DNA of 64,000 nt from JABFSA01 sp963827515 (GTDB lineage Bacteria; Acidobacteriota; Vicinamibacteria; Vicinamibacterales; UBA2999): NCBI GenBank assembly GCA_963827515.1, contig CAWHBF010000033.1, positions 124,001-188,000 of the forward strand, written 5' to 3'. Positions within the stretch are counted from its first letter, which is position 1. Each line of letters starts with the position of its first letter. The position numbers and the translations under genes are program-made. Of this stretch, positions 39,505 through 47,876 are shown in pieces. Under the pieces are notes generated by a model. The model was not told where the DNA came from. It ran no database searches and worked only from the letters and a program-made list of their open reading frames with translations.

Positions 39505-40097
39505 GCGGGGCCTCCCCGAACGCTGAGGGCCAGTTGTAAGAGCTGGGAGCTGAGTCGCAAGCCGGCCTGATTCGCGGCTTCGACGTTGATGTCGAACCGC
39601 ACACGCCCGTCGATCACACGGATGGCCACGATTCCGCCCTCGTCGATGAACGTCGGGGCATCACCGACGGTGAGAATCGGGAGTCCCCGCGCGCGGTCCA
39701 GAAGACCGCTTCGGTCGTGAAGCGACTGGCTCGGCACGAACAACAACTGGCACGCGTCGAGGTCCTGGGGACTGTCGACTTCGCGGACGACCAGGGGGTG
39801 CGTCCCCAGGCGCTCGCCTGCGATCAATTCCCGGAGCGACGATCCGAAAGGGTTTGGCCGTGCCACGCAGAGCTCGATCCGCTGCAGCCGATCCAGCGTT
39901 GACTCGGGCCACTCCGTGAACTGGGGAAGTTTCGAGACGAACGCGGCCTTGAGCTGATCCTCTGCCTCCGCGGTCTGGCCGGCGGGATACGCGGGGCAGA
40001 GAAGTGCACCCAGGAGCAAGGCACACCACCGTCCACGTCCCCGCACGGCGCGCGCGCGCCCATGCGTACGCCCGATCCATCCCGCGACAACGTGCAT
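39501..40097 (-). CDS. YfiR-family periplasmic protein
   Basis: A 198-residue exported protein. After a signal segment (CALLLGALLCPAYPAGQTAE) it has the DUF4154/YfiR fold: DQLKAAFVSKLPQFTEWP, ELCVARPNPFG, CQLLFVPSQSLHD, PILTVGDAPTFIDEGGIVA and RFDINVEAANQAGLRLSSQL. In Pseudomonas YfiR represses the membrane diguanylate cyclase YfiN. Here its coupled partner is a CHASE8 hybrid kinase, so a similar periplasmic input role is inferred, with a kinase in place of the cyclase. The signal peptide is long and Arg-rich at its start; a shorter start is possible. Confidence 0.85.
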   Translation of the reverse strand: MHVVAGWIGRTHGRARAVRGRGRWCALLLGALLCPAYPAGQTAEAEDQLKAAFVSKLPQFTEWPESTLDRLQRIELCVARPNPFGSSLRELIAGERLGTHPLVVREVDSPQDLDACQLLFVPSQSLHDRSGLLDRARGLPILTVGDAPTFIDEGGIVAIRVIDGRVRFDINVEAANQAGLRLSSQLLQLALSVRGGPA

Positions 40098-40369
40098 TCG
40101 GTTCGCCGTACTGATTAGACTTCTTCCGCTCGCGAAGTCAACACGGCTTTAATGGGTGCGAGGAGGCCTCGCCTACCCAGCGCGATCAGCCGCCCAGAGG
40201 CAGATGCCAATGATCACGCACAAAAGGGCGACAACCAGTGGGAAGAGCTCGAAGATAAGCACCGGCAGCCTACAGTGTACCCGTCGCTGCATTCGGTCGC
40301 GACCGGCCAAAAGGCCACCGCTCCGGTCAATGGCGTGTGCCATGCCACAGTGGGCGCTATTATCGAACC
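40098..40369. other. Intergenic region, no supported gene
   Basis: These 272 bases separate the divergent YfiR operon and the ABC exporter gene. They should contain both promoters. I see no convincing gene, repeat or terminator here. Confidence 0.5.
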
Positions 40370-42154
40370 ATGAAGCTGCTTGCCACGTATCTCGCAGACT
40401 ACTGGCGGCTTGTTGCGCTCGCCCTGGTCCTCGCGGCGATCAACCAGGTCTTCTCCCTCCTCGACCCGTTGATCTTTCGTCACGTCATTGATGAATATGC
40501 GACGCGCTTCTCGGAGTACACGACGGCTGAGTTCTTCCGTGGCGTGAGCGTCCTCCTTGCCGCGGCCGTCGGAGTTGCCTTCGTCTCACGTGTCGCCAAA
40601 AACTTTCAGGATTACTTCATCAACGTGATCACCCAGCGTCTGGGCGCGCGACTGTATTCGGACGGCATCCGGCACTCGCTCGAGCTCCCGTACTCGGTGT
40701 TCGAGGACCAGCGGAGCGGCGAGACGCTCGGCAAATTGCAGAAGGTTCGCACCGACGTCGAGAAGCTGATTTCGGCGTCGATAAATGTGCTGTTCACGTC
40801 CCTCGTCGGGATTGTCTTCGTCATGGTCTACGCCTGGAGTGTCCACTGGCTGATCGCACCGATCTACTTCCTCACGGTCCCCGTGCTCGGCGTGCTGAGC
40901 TCTGTGCTCAGCAAGAAGATCAAGGTCATCCAGAAGACGATCGTGGCGGAGACGACAGCCCTTGCGGGAGCGACGACGGAATCACTCCGCAATATCGAGC
41001 TGGTCAAGAGCCTCGGCCTGGCGCCGCAGGAAATCGCGCGTCTCAATAGCACCACCGACAAGATTCTTCGTCTCGAGCTGAAGAAGGTCCGCTACATACG
41101 CAGCCTCAGCTTCATCCAGGGGACGGTCGTCAACGCGCTGCGCACCACGATCATGTTTCTGATGCTCTACCTGATCTACGTGCAGGCGATCACGGTCGGG
41201 CAATTTTTCTCGCTCTTCATCTATTCCTTCTTTATTTTCGGTCCGCTCCAGGAGCTCGGGAACATCATCAACATCTACCGAGAGGCGGAAGTGTCCTTGA
41301 AGAACTTCCAGGACATTCTCGACATGAAGAAGGAGCCGCGGCCGCTCCACCCGGTACCGTTGCGCGAGCTGCACCAACTGACGTTCGACCACGTCGGCTT
41401 TCAGCATCAGACGGCTTCGTCACCCGCGTTGACCGACATCTCCTTCACGGTGACCCGCGGTGACACGATTGCCTTCGTCGGGCCCTCCGGCGCCGGCAAG
41501 ACGACTCTGGTCAAGCTTCTCGTGGGTCTGTATCGCCCGCAGGGCGGAGACATTCTGTACAACGGTCACTCCGCGTCGGATGTCGACCTGAACGAGTTAC
41601 GGGAGCAGATTGGATTCGTGACACAGGACACGCAGCTCTTCTCCGGCACGATTCGGGAGAACCTGCTGTTCGTGAGGCCGGGCGCCACCGACGCGGAATG
41701 TCTGGATGTGCTGCACAAGGCGTCGTGCGACAGCTTGTTGGCCCGAGCCTCCAAAGGGCTGGACACCGTCATCGGTGAAGGGGGCGTCAAGGTGTCTGGC
41801 GGTGAGAAACAGCGGCTGTCGATTGCCCGTGCGCTTCTGCGCCGACCCCACCTGCTGGTGTTCGACGAAGCGACATCATCGCTGGACTCTTTGACTGAGG
41901 AAGACATTGGCCAGACCATCCGGGAGGTCGGGAAGAATCAGGAGGTGATGACCATCCTGATCGCCCATCGGCTGTCGACGATCATGCACGCCGACCGGAT
42001 CGTCGTGCTCGAACGCGGAAGCATCACAGAGTCCGGCACGCATGCGCAGCTCCTGGAGGCACGCGGGCTGTACTACGCCATGTGGCGGCAACAAATCGGC
42101 GAAAAGCGGGCGACGCCTGTCGCTCGTCCGCCGCAGGTGCCTGCGCTTGCCTGA
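40370..42154 (+). CDS. ABC exporter, fused permease-ATPase
   Basis: A 594-residue half-transporter of the type-IV (MsbA-like) exporter class. About six membrane helices occupy residues 15-310 (LVALALVLAAINQVFSLLD at the start). The ATPase has Walker A VGPSGAGKTTLVKLL, Q-loop FVTQDTQLFS, signature VSGGEKQRLSIARALLRRP, Walker B LLVFDEATSSLDS and the H-loop IAHRLS. It probably works as a homodimer exporting a lipid or hydrophobic compound. It stands alone; a REPIN lies directly after it. Confidence 0.92.
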   Translation: MKLLATYLADYWRLVALALVLAAINQVFSLLDPLIFRHVIDEYATRFSEYTTAEFFRGVSVLLAAAVGVAFVSRVAKNFQDYFINVITQRLGARLYSDGIRHSLELPYSVFEDQRSGETLGKLQKVRTDVEKLISASINVLFTSLVGIVFVMVYAWSVHWLIAPIYFLTVPVLGVLSSVLSKKIKVIQKTIVAETTALAGATTESLRNIELVKSLGLAPQEIARLNSTTDKILRLELKKVRYIRSLSFIQGTVVNALRTTIMFLMLYLIYVQAITVGQFFSLFIYSFFIFGPLQELGNIINIYREAEVSLKNFQDILDMKKEPRPLHPVPLRELHQLTFDHVGFQHQTASSPALTDISFTVTRGDTIAFVGPSGAGKTTLVKLLVGLYRPQGGDILYNGHSASDVDLNELREQIGFVTQDTQLFSGTIRENLLFVRPGATDAECLDVLHKASCDSLLARASKGLDTVIGEGGVKVSGGEKQRLSIARALLRRPHLLVFDEATSSLDSLTEEDIGQTIREVGKNQEVMTILIAHRLSTIMHADRIVVLERGSITESGTHAQLLEARGLYYAMWRQQIGEKRATPVARPPQVPALA

Positions 42155-42196
42155 GGCGTGCTGGATGCGTGGCGGCCTATTTGAGAGCGGTTTGCC

Positions 42197-42252
42197 GTAG
42201 AGCGCACGCTTCAGCGTGCGCGTGTCCGCGGAGGCTAAAGCCTCCGCTCTAC
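42197..42252. repeat. REPIN (inverted doublet of REP hairpins)
   Basis: A 56-bp unit identical to 4109-4164: GTAGAGC, hairpin 42202-42221 (GCGCACGCT tc AGCGTGCGC), a short spacer, hairpin 42228-42247 (GCGGAGGCT aa AGCCTCCGC) and GCTCTAC. It begins 42 bases after the ABC exporter stop and ends 24 bases before the nitronate monooxygenase start, so it lies in the leader of the latter. Confidence 0.92.
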
Positions 42253-42276
42253 GCCGAATCGAAAGCGGTCTAGATC

Positions 42277-43329
42277 ATGGAGGTTCAGCTGACAAGACTG
42301 CAGGAACTCCTGGGTATCGATCTGCCAATCATCCAGGCGCCGATGGCTGGCGTTCAGGGTAGCGAACTGGCGGTCGCGGTGTCCAACGCAGGTGGTCTGG
42401 GGTCGCTGCCGTGCGCGATGCTCAGTCCCGAGGCGATCGGCAAAGAACTATCAGCCATCAGGGCCGGGACGAGCCAGCCCTTCAACGTCAATTTCTTCTG
42501 CCACACACCGCCGGAGCCAAGCCCGGAGCGGGAGGCGCTATGGCGAGAGACGCTGTCGCGGTACTACGGAGAGTTCGGGATCGACGTCGGCACGATCCAG
42601 GCGGGCCCGGGCCGTGCTCCGTTCAGTCTGGAGGTGGCTGACGTCGTGGAGGCGTTCAAGCCTCCGGTCGTCAGCTTTCACTTTGGCCTGCCGTCGCCGG
42701 ACTTGCTCGCGCGGGTGCGGGCGTGGGGCTCCAGGATTCTCTCGTCAGCCACGACGATCGACGAAGCCCTGTGGCTCGAGTCGCACGGCGTGGACGCGAT
42801 CGTTGCGCAGGGGCTTGAAGCCGGCGGGCATCGCGGCCTCTTCTTGTCGAACGATCTCACAACACAAATGGGCACGTTGGCGCTCGTGCGGCAGGTCGTG
42901 CAGGCCGTGACGATACCGGTGATCGCCGCAGGCGGCATCGCGGATGCCCGCGGAGTCGCCGCGGCGATGGCGCTTGGCGCCGTGGGTGTGCAGGTTGGAA
43001 CGGCCTACCTGCTGTGCCCAGAGTCGAGGACGAGCGCCGTGCACCGCGCCGCACTGACGAGCGACGCGGCTCGCCACACCGTGCTCACGAATCTCTTCAC
43101 TGGTCGACCCGCTCGGGGAATCGTCAACCGTCTGATCCGCGAATGCGGCCCGATCTCGGACGCCGTTCCGGCGTTCCCACTCGCCACGGCGGCGATTGCT
43201 CCGCTGCGCGCGGCCGCAGAACGGCAGGGGTCCGGCGAGTTTTCACCGCTATGGGCAGGTCAGAACGCGAGCGGGTGCAAGGCGGTGCCGGCAGGCGAGC
43301 TGACCCGGGCCCTGGCCGCGAACGTGTAG
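42277..43329 (+). CDS. Nitronate monooxygenase family (2-nitropropane dioxygenase-like)
   Basis: A 350-residue FMN-dependent TIM-barrel enzyme. IDLPIIQAPMAGVQGSELAV and AVSNAGGLGSLPCAML form the N-terminal flavin site; VDAIVAQGLEAGGHRG and IPVIAAGGIADARGVAAAMA, then GAVGVQVGTAYLLCPES bind the FMN phosphate. The His of AGGH is the typical base. It oxidises nitronates or related compounds. Its leader contains the REPIN, which may affect transcription from the exporter side. Confidence 0.9.
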   Translation: MEVQLTRLQELLGIDLPIIQAPMAGVQGSELAVAVSNAGGLGSLPCAMLSPEAIGKELSAIRAGTSQPFNVNFFCHTPPEPSPEREALWRETLSRYYGEFGIDVGTIQAGPGRAPFSLEVADVVEAFKPPVVSFHFGLPSPDLLARVRAWGSRILSSATTIDEALWLESHGVDAIVAQGLEAGGHRGLFLSNDLTTQMGTLALVRQVVQAVTIPVIAAGGIADARGVAAAMALGAVGVQVGTAYLLCPESRTSAVHRAALTSDAARHTVLTNLFTGRPARGIVNRLIRECGPISDAVPAFPLATAAIAPLRAAAERQGSGEFSPLWAGQNASGCKAVPAGELTRALAANV

Positions 43330-43419
43330 GGCGCGGAGGGGTGGGACTGGGGCGCAAACTTCGAACTCAGGACTTAGCACTTAGGACTTGGGAGCCGCAG
43401 TTGTATAGTGGGCGATTGA

Positions 43420-44400
43420 ATGAGTTCGCAGGTGATCGCCGAATCTGTTCGGCAGCGTGGTTTGGCCTCGGATTCGGCGTGGCGTATGCTCCAGGCCGCG
43501 AGTGCCATGGCGACCACACTCGAACAGGAGAACCACACGCAGCTGTTCGCAGAAGGATCCAGGGAGGGGCTTCGGAGGCTGCAGGCCAACAGTTCGGATG
43601 CCGACCTGGCCTGGCATCCCGGCCGGGGGTGGGAGTGCCGGCTGCCTGTCAACGATACGCGACGCGAGCTGCTGAATCTCTACCTACCAATCTGTAGTGC
43701 GACACTCAAACACCCGGTAACCGTCGGCCACCTCGGCCAGAGTCTCGATGGGTTCATCGCCACGCCCTCAGGTGATTCGCAGTTCGTGACCGGGGACGAC
43801 AACTTGGTCCACGTCCATCGCATGCGCGCGCTGTGCGACGCCGTCGTCGTTGGTGCGGGTACCGTGGCCGCCGACGATCCGCAGCTCACCACCCGCCATG
43901 TGCCTGGACCGAACCCGCTGCGCGTCGTAATCGACCCAGGCCGACGCCTGGAACCGACGTTCAGAGTCTTCATGGATCGGCAAGCGCCCACGCTGTATGT
44001 CTGCGGGCAGGCGCGCCTCTCACCTGGCGAGAGCCACGTCGGCGCCGCGATGGTCGCCAATATCGACGAGGGCGACGCAGCCACGGAGGCTGCACAGGTG
44101 ATGCAGCTCTTGCGGGCAAGGGGTTGCGCACGCGTGCTGGTAGAAGGAGGTGGCGTCACAGTGTCGGCGTTCCTCGAGGCGGAGCTGCTCGATCGTCTTC
44201 AGATCGCGATCGCTCCGGTCTTCATCGGCGAAGGGCGCCCCGCGATTCGCCTTGCGCCCCAGACACATCTACGAGACTGTCTGCGTCCTGGTTATCGCGT
44301 CTATCGCATGGGCGGTGACGTGCTTTTCGATTGCGAGCTGAACGCACGGACCCAGACAGTACAGGGTCGCGCGACGGGAAGCTTCAGTCGGGTGATTTAG
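43420..44400 (+). CDS. RibD C-terminal (dihydrofolate-reductase-fold) family reductase
   Basis: A 326-residue protein. From about residue 98 it is a RibD_C domain: VTVGHLGQSLDGFIATPSGD, VVVGAGTVAADDPQLTTR, NPLRVVIDPGRRL and ARVLVEGGGVTVSAFLEAEL. In riboflavin synthesis this fold reduces the ribosyl side chain of a pyrimidine. The first 97 residues are an unusual N-terminal extension (AWRMLQAASAMATTLEQE ... LAWHPGRGWECRLPV) rather than the deaminase domain of normal RibD. With the stand-alone GTP cyclohydrolase II and the PTPS-like gene it suggests a pterin/pyrimidine pathway (see findings). Confidence 0.85.
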   Translation: MSSQVIAESVRQRGLASDSAWRMLQAASAMATTLEQENHTQLFAEGSREGLRRLQANSSDADLAWHPGRGWECRLPVNDTRRELLNLYLPICSATLKHPVTVGHLGQSLDGFIATPSGDSQFVTGDDNLVHVHRMRALCDAVVVGAGTVAADDPQLTTRHVPGPNPLRVVIDPGRRLEPTFRVFMDRQAPTLYVCGQARLSPGESHVGAAMVANIDEGDAATEAAQVMQLLRARGCARVLVEGGGVTVSAFLEAELLDRLQIAIAPVFIGEGRPAIRLAPQTHLRDCLRPGYRVYRMGGDVLFDCELNARTQTVQGRATGSFSRVI

Positions 44401-44406
44401 CCACAT

Positions 44407-45303
44407 ATGCGACGGGCGTTGATCGCGCTCCTCCTGCCTGCGACGGTGGTCTTCGCCGTGGCCTCAATCCGAGCGATTCCCGCGGCAGAGGACGCCCGCC
44501 CGACACTCCGGGTTGCCACGTTCAACATTCACAAAGGAGAGAGCCGGCGAGGCCCCTACGACCTCGAACGGACCATCGATGCGATTCACCGTCTCGGCGT
44601 CGATCTGATCGGCGTCCAGGAAGTCATGCGAAATGACGCGGCATTCGAGTGCGACGATCAGCCGGCGCTGATCGCGGAGGGCCTTCGTCGTCGCAGCGGG
44701 TTGCCGTGGAACTACGTGCACGCCAAAGCCTGGATCACAGAGAAGACCGACTGCGTCGAGGCCAGGAAGGGTGACGGGGTTGCGACCGAAGGGCTGGCAT
44801 TCTTCACGCGCGAGCGCATCGTTGACTCGAGTGTGGTGCGACTCAACGAAGGAAGGGTGGGGCTGGCGGTGCGGCTGGCGCGCATGCCGGAGGTGCCGGT
44901 CGTCGTGACGCACCTTGCCGCCAACCGGCAGAATCAGGCGGATCGGGTGCGCGAGCTTGGAATACTCCTCCCATGGGCCAAGCAGTTGGGGCCGGGCATA
45001 CTCGTCGGTGATCTCAACGCCGAGGCACAGGCAAGCGAACTGGAACCGCTCTGGACGAACTACGTCGATGGATGGCCGGCTTCGGCGGCCAGTGGAACCA
45101 CACGCGGCGTTCCGAACGGGGCCACACGCCCGAATGGACGGTCGCGTATCGACTACGTGTTGCACGTGCCGAGGGCGGACCTGGTGTTGGAGTCGGTGGA
45201 GGTGATCGACACGGTGACACTCGGCCTCGGCGAAGTGTCAGACCATAGTCCCGTCGTCGCGACATTCCGCCGTGTATTCCCAGTAGCTGTCCGCGCACGC
45301 TAA
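44407..45303 (+). CDS. Secreted endonuclease/exonuclease/phosphatase-family protein
   Basis: A 298-residue EEP-fold protein with an N-terminal signal peptide (ALIALLLPATVVFAVASI). Motifs: VATFNIHKGESRRG (metal Asn), DLIGVQEVMRND (metal Glu), VVVTHLAANR, ILVGDLNAEAQ, RIDYVLHVPR and VSDHSPVVATF. Complete catalytic residues suggest an active periplasmic phosphodiesterase or nuclease. Its last codons and the TAA stop (45301-45303) lie inside a REP palindrome, so the C-terminus VRAR is encoded by the repeat. Confidence 0.85.
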   Translation: MRRALIALLLPATVVFAVASIRAIPAAEDARPTLRVATFNIHKGESRRGPYDLERTIDAIHRLGVDLIGVQEVMRNDAAFECDDQPALIAEGLRRRSGLPWNYVHAKAWITEKTDCVEARKGDGVATEGLAFFTRERIVDSSVVRLNEGRVGLAVRLARMPEVPVVVTHLAANRQNQADRVRELGILLPWAKQLGPGILVGDLNAEAQASELEPLWTNYVDGWPASAASGTTRGVPNGATRPNGRSRIDYVLHVPRADLVLESVEVIDTVTLGLGEVSDHSPVVATFRRVFPVAVRAR

Positions 45304-45453
45304 AGCGTGCGCTCTACAAGCACCTGTAGAGCGCAGGCTTCAGCGTGCGCGGACGTCTGACGTGCATGGCCGGCTGCGCGGCTTCAGCACGCTCTGAGCG
45401 TGCGCGGCCGGCGCGTTGCTCACGTCTCGTAGAGCGCATGCTTTAGCGTGCGC
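45293..45453. repeat. REP-like palindromes on the 3' side of the RAYT gene
   Basis: Hairpins 45293-45312 (GCGCACGCT aa AGCGTGCGC followed by TCTAC), 45331-45350 (preceded by GTAGA; one arm mismatch) and 45434-45453 (GCGCATGCT tt AGCGTGCGC, preceded by GTAGA). Between them, about 45369-45412, is a longer variant whose outer arms are GGCCGGC-type and whose inner part is GCACGCT c/tg AGCGTGC. The last hairpin ends 6 bases before the RAYT stop codon. Confidence 0.88.
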
Positions 45454-45458
45454 GGACG

Positions 45459-45969
45459 TCAACGGCGGGTACGCTCGGCAATCAGGTGTTGCACCGCCTC
45501 CAGGAGCTGATCGCGATTCCATACACCTGAGCCCCAGAACGGATACCGGCGCAGGTCCGACACTAGCCCTGCCCTCAGCGGGTTCGATAGCAGGTAGGCG
45601 ATGATGCCGAGCCGGTCTTCGTCTTTCCTCAACACGTGATCGTCAGTACCCGTTCTGCCACAGCTTGGACCCGGTCGCGCGCGCGTGTGCATAGCCGGTC
45701 TGCTGCTTCCAACTATTCATCAGGCGGCAGAGTTCACTCTCGGGAGAGGTGGCCTCGAGAACCACATGGACATGGTCCGGCATGAAACAGTACGCAGAAA
45801 CTTCAAAGTCACGTGACGCGGCGAGATGCAATAAATGCCGTGTCACGGCATCGACGCATCCCGCGTCGGCGAAATGCGCACGCCGATGACCCGCGCAGCA
45901 GGTCACGAAATAGGCCTGAAACCCTCGATATCGGAATGCCGGGAGTCGAGTCGCAGCGTGAGCACCCAT
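45459..45969 (-). CDS. REP-associated tyrosine transposase (RAYT, Y1_Tnp/HUH family; one frame break)
   Basis: About 170 residues, the normal RAYT length, when two frames are joined. RYRGFQAYFVTCCAGHRR starts the fold; AYCFMPDHVHVVLEA carries the HUH metal motif (His-hydrophobic-His); SWKQQTGYAHARATG and KLWQNGY hold the helix where the catalytic Tyr is expected; then HVLRKDEDRLGIIAYLLSNP and PLRAGLV close it. The frame breaks at about 45647 (TAC-T-GAC), consistent with one extra base. REP hairpins abut both ends. RAYTs cut single-stranded REP DNA at a GTAG-type tetranucleotide, and such a tetranucleotide is present at the foot of the hairpins here. Confidence 0.9.
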
Positions 45970-46004
45970 GCCGAACAGTTCGCAAGAAGCGAGCCTGACT
46001 GTCC

Positions 46005-46105
46005 GCGCAGGCTGAGGCCTGCGCTCTACGGAGGGTGAGGCGCGATGTCCGCGCAGGCTGAAGCCTGCGCTCTACAAAGGGTGAGGCGCGATGTCCGCGC
46101 AGGCT
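46005..46105. repeat. REP-like palindromes on the 5' side of the RAYT gene, tandem unit
   Basis: Hairpins 46005-46024 (GCGCAGGCT ga GGCCTGCGC, one mismatch) and 46051-46070 (GCGCAGGCT ga AGCCTGCGC), each followed by TCTAC, and a half copy (46097-46105). The spacer GGGTGAGGCGCGATGTCC is repeated in tandem between copies. The half copy runs into the stop codon of the methyltransferase gene at 46104. Confidence 0.88.
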
Positions 46106-46994
46106 ACTGCCGACGAAACACCACGAATTCGTAGCCGATCCAGCCGCGGGCGAGGCAGTCCTGCAGGGCGCTGCCGCCGAGGAGATGTCCGTAGCGCCTG
46201 TCGACGTGACGGACGAGCGTCTGGTCCGACCGAAGAATCGAATGAAGGCCGCGGCGCAACCCATCGATGAGCGCGGCCGGCAAGGCGATCGCGCGATCCC
46301 GCATGCGGCGCAGTTCGAGCCATGGGGAGAGGTCGATGATCGACTCCTGCTGGAATCCAGCCGACCTGGCCAGTTCGAGCAGTTCATCCAGGCGCAAGAG
46401 CGTATTGATGTGCCAGCCGCGCGTGAAGCGATCGATGGCCCGTAACGCGGCGGGACTCGTGGCCGGTCGCCGGACATCGTCGCAGATGACGAGCAGGCCG
46501 CCTGGTCGCACGAGGCGTTGACATTGGGCGAAGAAGCGCTCGGGCGAGGGTCCGTGCACGAACGACTCGATGGCGTAGGCGAGATCCGCCGTGTCCACGC
46601 TTGCGGGCAGCGTTGTGTAGTCGCCCTCGATGCACCGTACGCGGTCGGACAGACCCGTATCAGCGATGCGCGTCCTGGCGATGCGGCACTGAACCGGGCT
46701 GAGTGTCACCCCGGTACCGCGAATCGGCAGGCGCTCGGCGAGATAGCACAGGCTGGCGCCCACGCCGCAGCCGAGGTCGACGAGGTGACGCGGGGAAGGC
46801 TGATCCGGGAGCGACGTCACGAGGGCGGCGATCAGATCATCGACATAGTGAAACGCTTTGGCGCGTGTCGTCGTGCCAGGACCCCACACAGCGCGATGTA
46901 TCGCCCCGACCTCGCCACCCTGGCCATGCGTGAGGAATCCAGCCGTGTGGCGATCGTAGTAGGCACGGATGTCGTCGGCGTCGAAGTACGGCAT
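46104..46994 (-). CDS. SAM-dependent methyltransferase, tocopherol/cyclopropane-synthase-like
   Basis: About 296 residues from the ATG at 46994 (a start at 47018 is also possible). FDADDIRAYYDRHTAGFLTH and GQGGEVGAIHRAVWGPG at the N-terminus are typical of sterol/tocopherol and cyclopropane-fatty-acid-type methyltransferases. SAM motif I is HLVDLGCGVGASLCYLA, then VTLSPVQCRIARTR, ADLAYAIESFVHGPSP and RLVRPGGLLVICDD. A lipid or isoprenoid-like acceptor is plausible. It directly follows a second methyltransferase and the GT4 gene on the same strand. Confidence 0.82.
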   Translation of the reverse strand: MPYFDADDIRAYYDRHTAGFLTHGQGGEVGAIHRAVWGPGTTTRAKAFHYVDDLIAALVTSLPDQPSPRHLVDLGCGVGASLCYLAERLPIRGTGVTLSPVQCRIARTRIADTGLSDRVRCIEGDYTTLPASVDTADLAYAIESFVHGPSPERFFAQCQRLVRPGGLLVICDDVRRPATSPAALRAIDRFTRGWHINTLLRLDELLELARSAGFQQESIIDLSPWLELRRMRDRAIALPAALIDGLRRGLHSILRSDQTLVRHVDRRYGHLLGGSALQDCLARGWIGYEFVVFRRQ

Positions 46995-46996
46995 GG

Positions 46997-47876
46997 CTAC
47001 GGGGTGCGCGGGGGCCATGCCGCGAGGTCGTCATGGCCGACCATGACGTGGGAGATGCCGGCTTCGACGTGCGCAAGCCGTCGGGCTCTCCAGTCCGCGA
47101 TGATTCGTGCACGACGGGGGGCGGCCTCGCTGGCCGCGTTCGCCCATCCATCGATGAGCATGCGCTGCATGTCTCGCTCGGTCGGAGCCAGGTCCCAGTT
47201 GCTTGGCACACGTTGCACACGGAAACCGGTTTCCGCAAAACATCGCGCGGCGGCTTCCGCGGCGTCCGGGCCGGCGGCCGGACCGCCGAGTCCTTTGTCC
47301 GTTCGCTGATGACGGTTGAACAGAATCGAGCACCAGGTCGTCCTCGGGCTCCAGGGGTTCGCAGGACGAGTGACCGTTGTAGCTGATGGTGAAGAGCGCC
47401 GACGCCCCTTCCGCGCGACAGTGGGCTGCCAAGGAGCGCAGCCACGACTCGGACACGAGGTCGAGGAGAGCCGAGGCGGTTACGAGATGTCGTCCCGAGA
47501 ACAGCACACGGTCGCTGAGTACGCCGAGATCCAATCGCAGGGTCTCGATGTGGCAGTCGAGTCGAGGACCACGAATCTTACAGGTGTCACCGTCGATTTC
47601 CACATCGTATCCACGGGCAGTGCTCCACGAACGCATCCGTTCGAGGAGATCGGCCAGGAGTTCAGGGCTCTCGTCCACGGCGAGCCAATGCTGCTGTCCC
47701 TGAAGGCGCTCCGCCAGGTAGCGGATGTTCGACCCGGCGCCGGTGGCCAGGTCGAGCGCGTACAGCGGCTCATTTACCGGCAAGGTCGCAGTGATGTCCA
47801 GAGTCAGCGCCTCGGAGCGCGCCGAGACGTCTGATGCTTCGCGGAGCCGAAGCCAGTGAGCGAGGGAATCATCCAT
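46997..47876 (-). CDS. Class I SAM-dependent methyltransferase-like protein (one frame break)
   Basis: About 290 residues after joining frames. The N-terminal LAHWLRLREASDVSARSEAL is followed by SAM motif I LYALDLATGAGSNIRYLA, then QHWLAVDESPELLADLL. The break is at about 47316-47318 (one extra T), after which LFNRHQRTDKGLGG, RCFAETGFRVQRVPSNWDL and a C-terminal part ending AAWPPRTP continue. It overlaps the glycosyltransferase stop by 8 bases and lies 2 bases before the next methyltransferase. Its acceptor is unknown; its place inside the pterin/lipid cluster suggests a role there. Confidence 0.75.
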
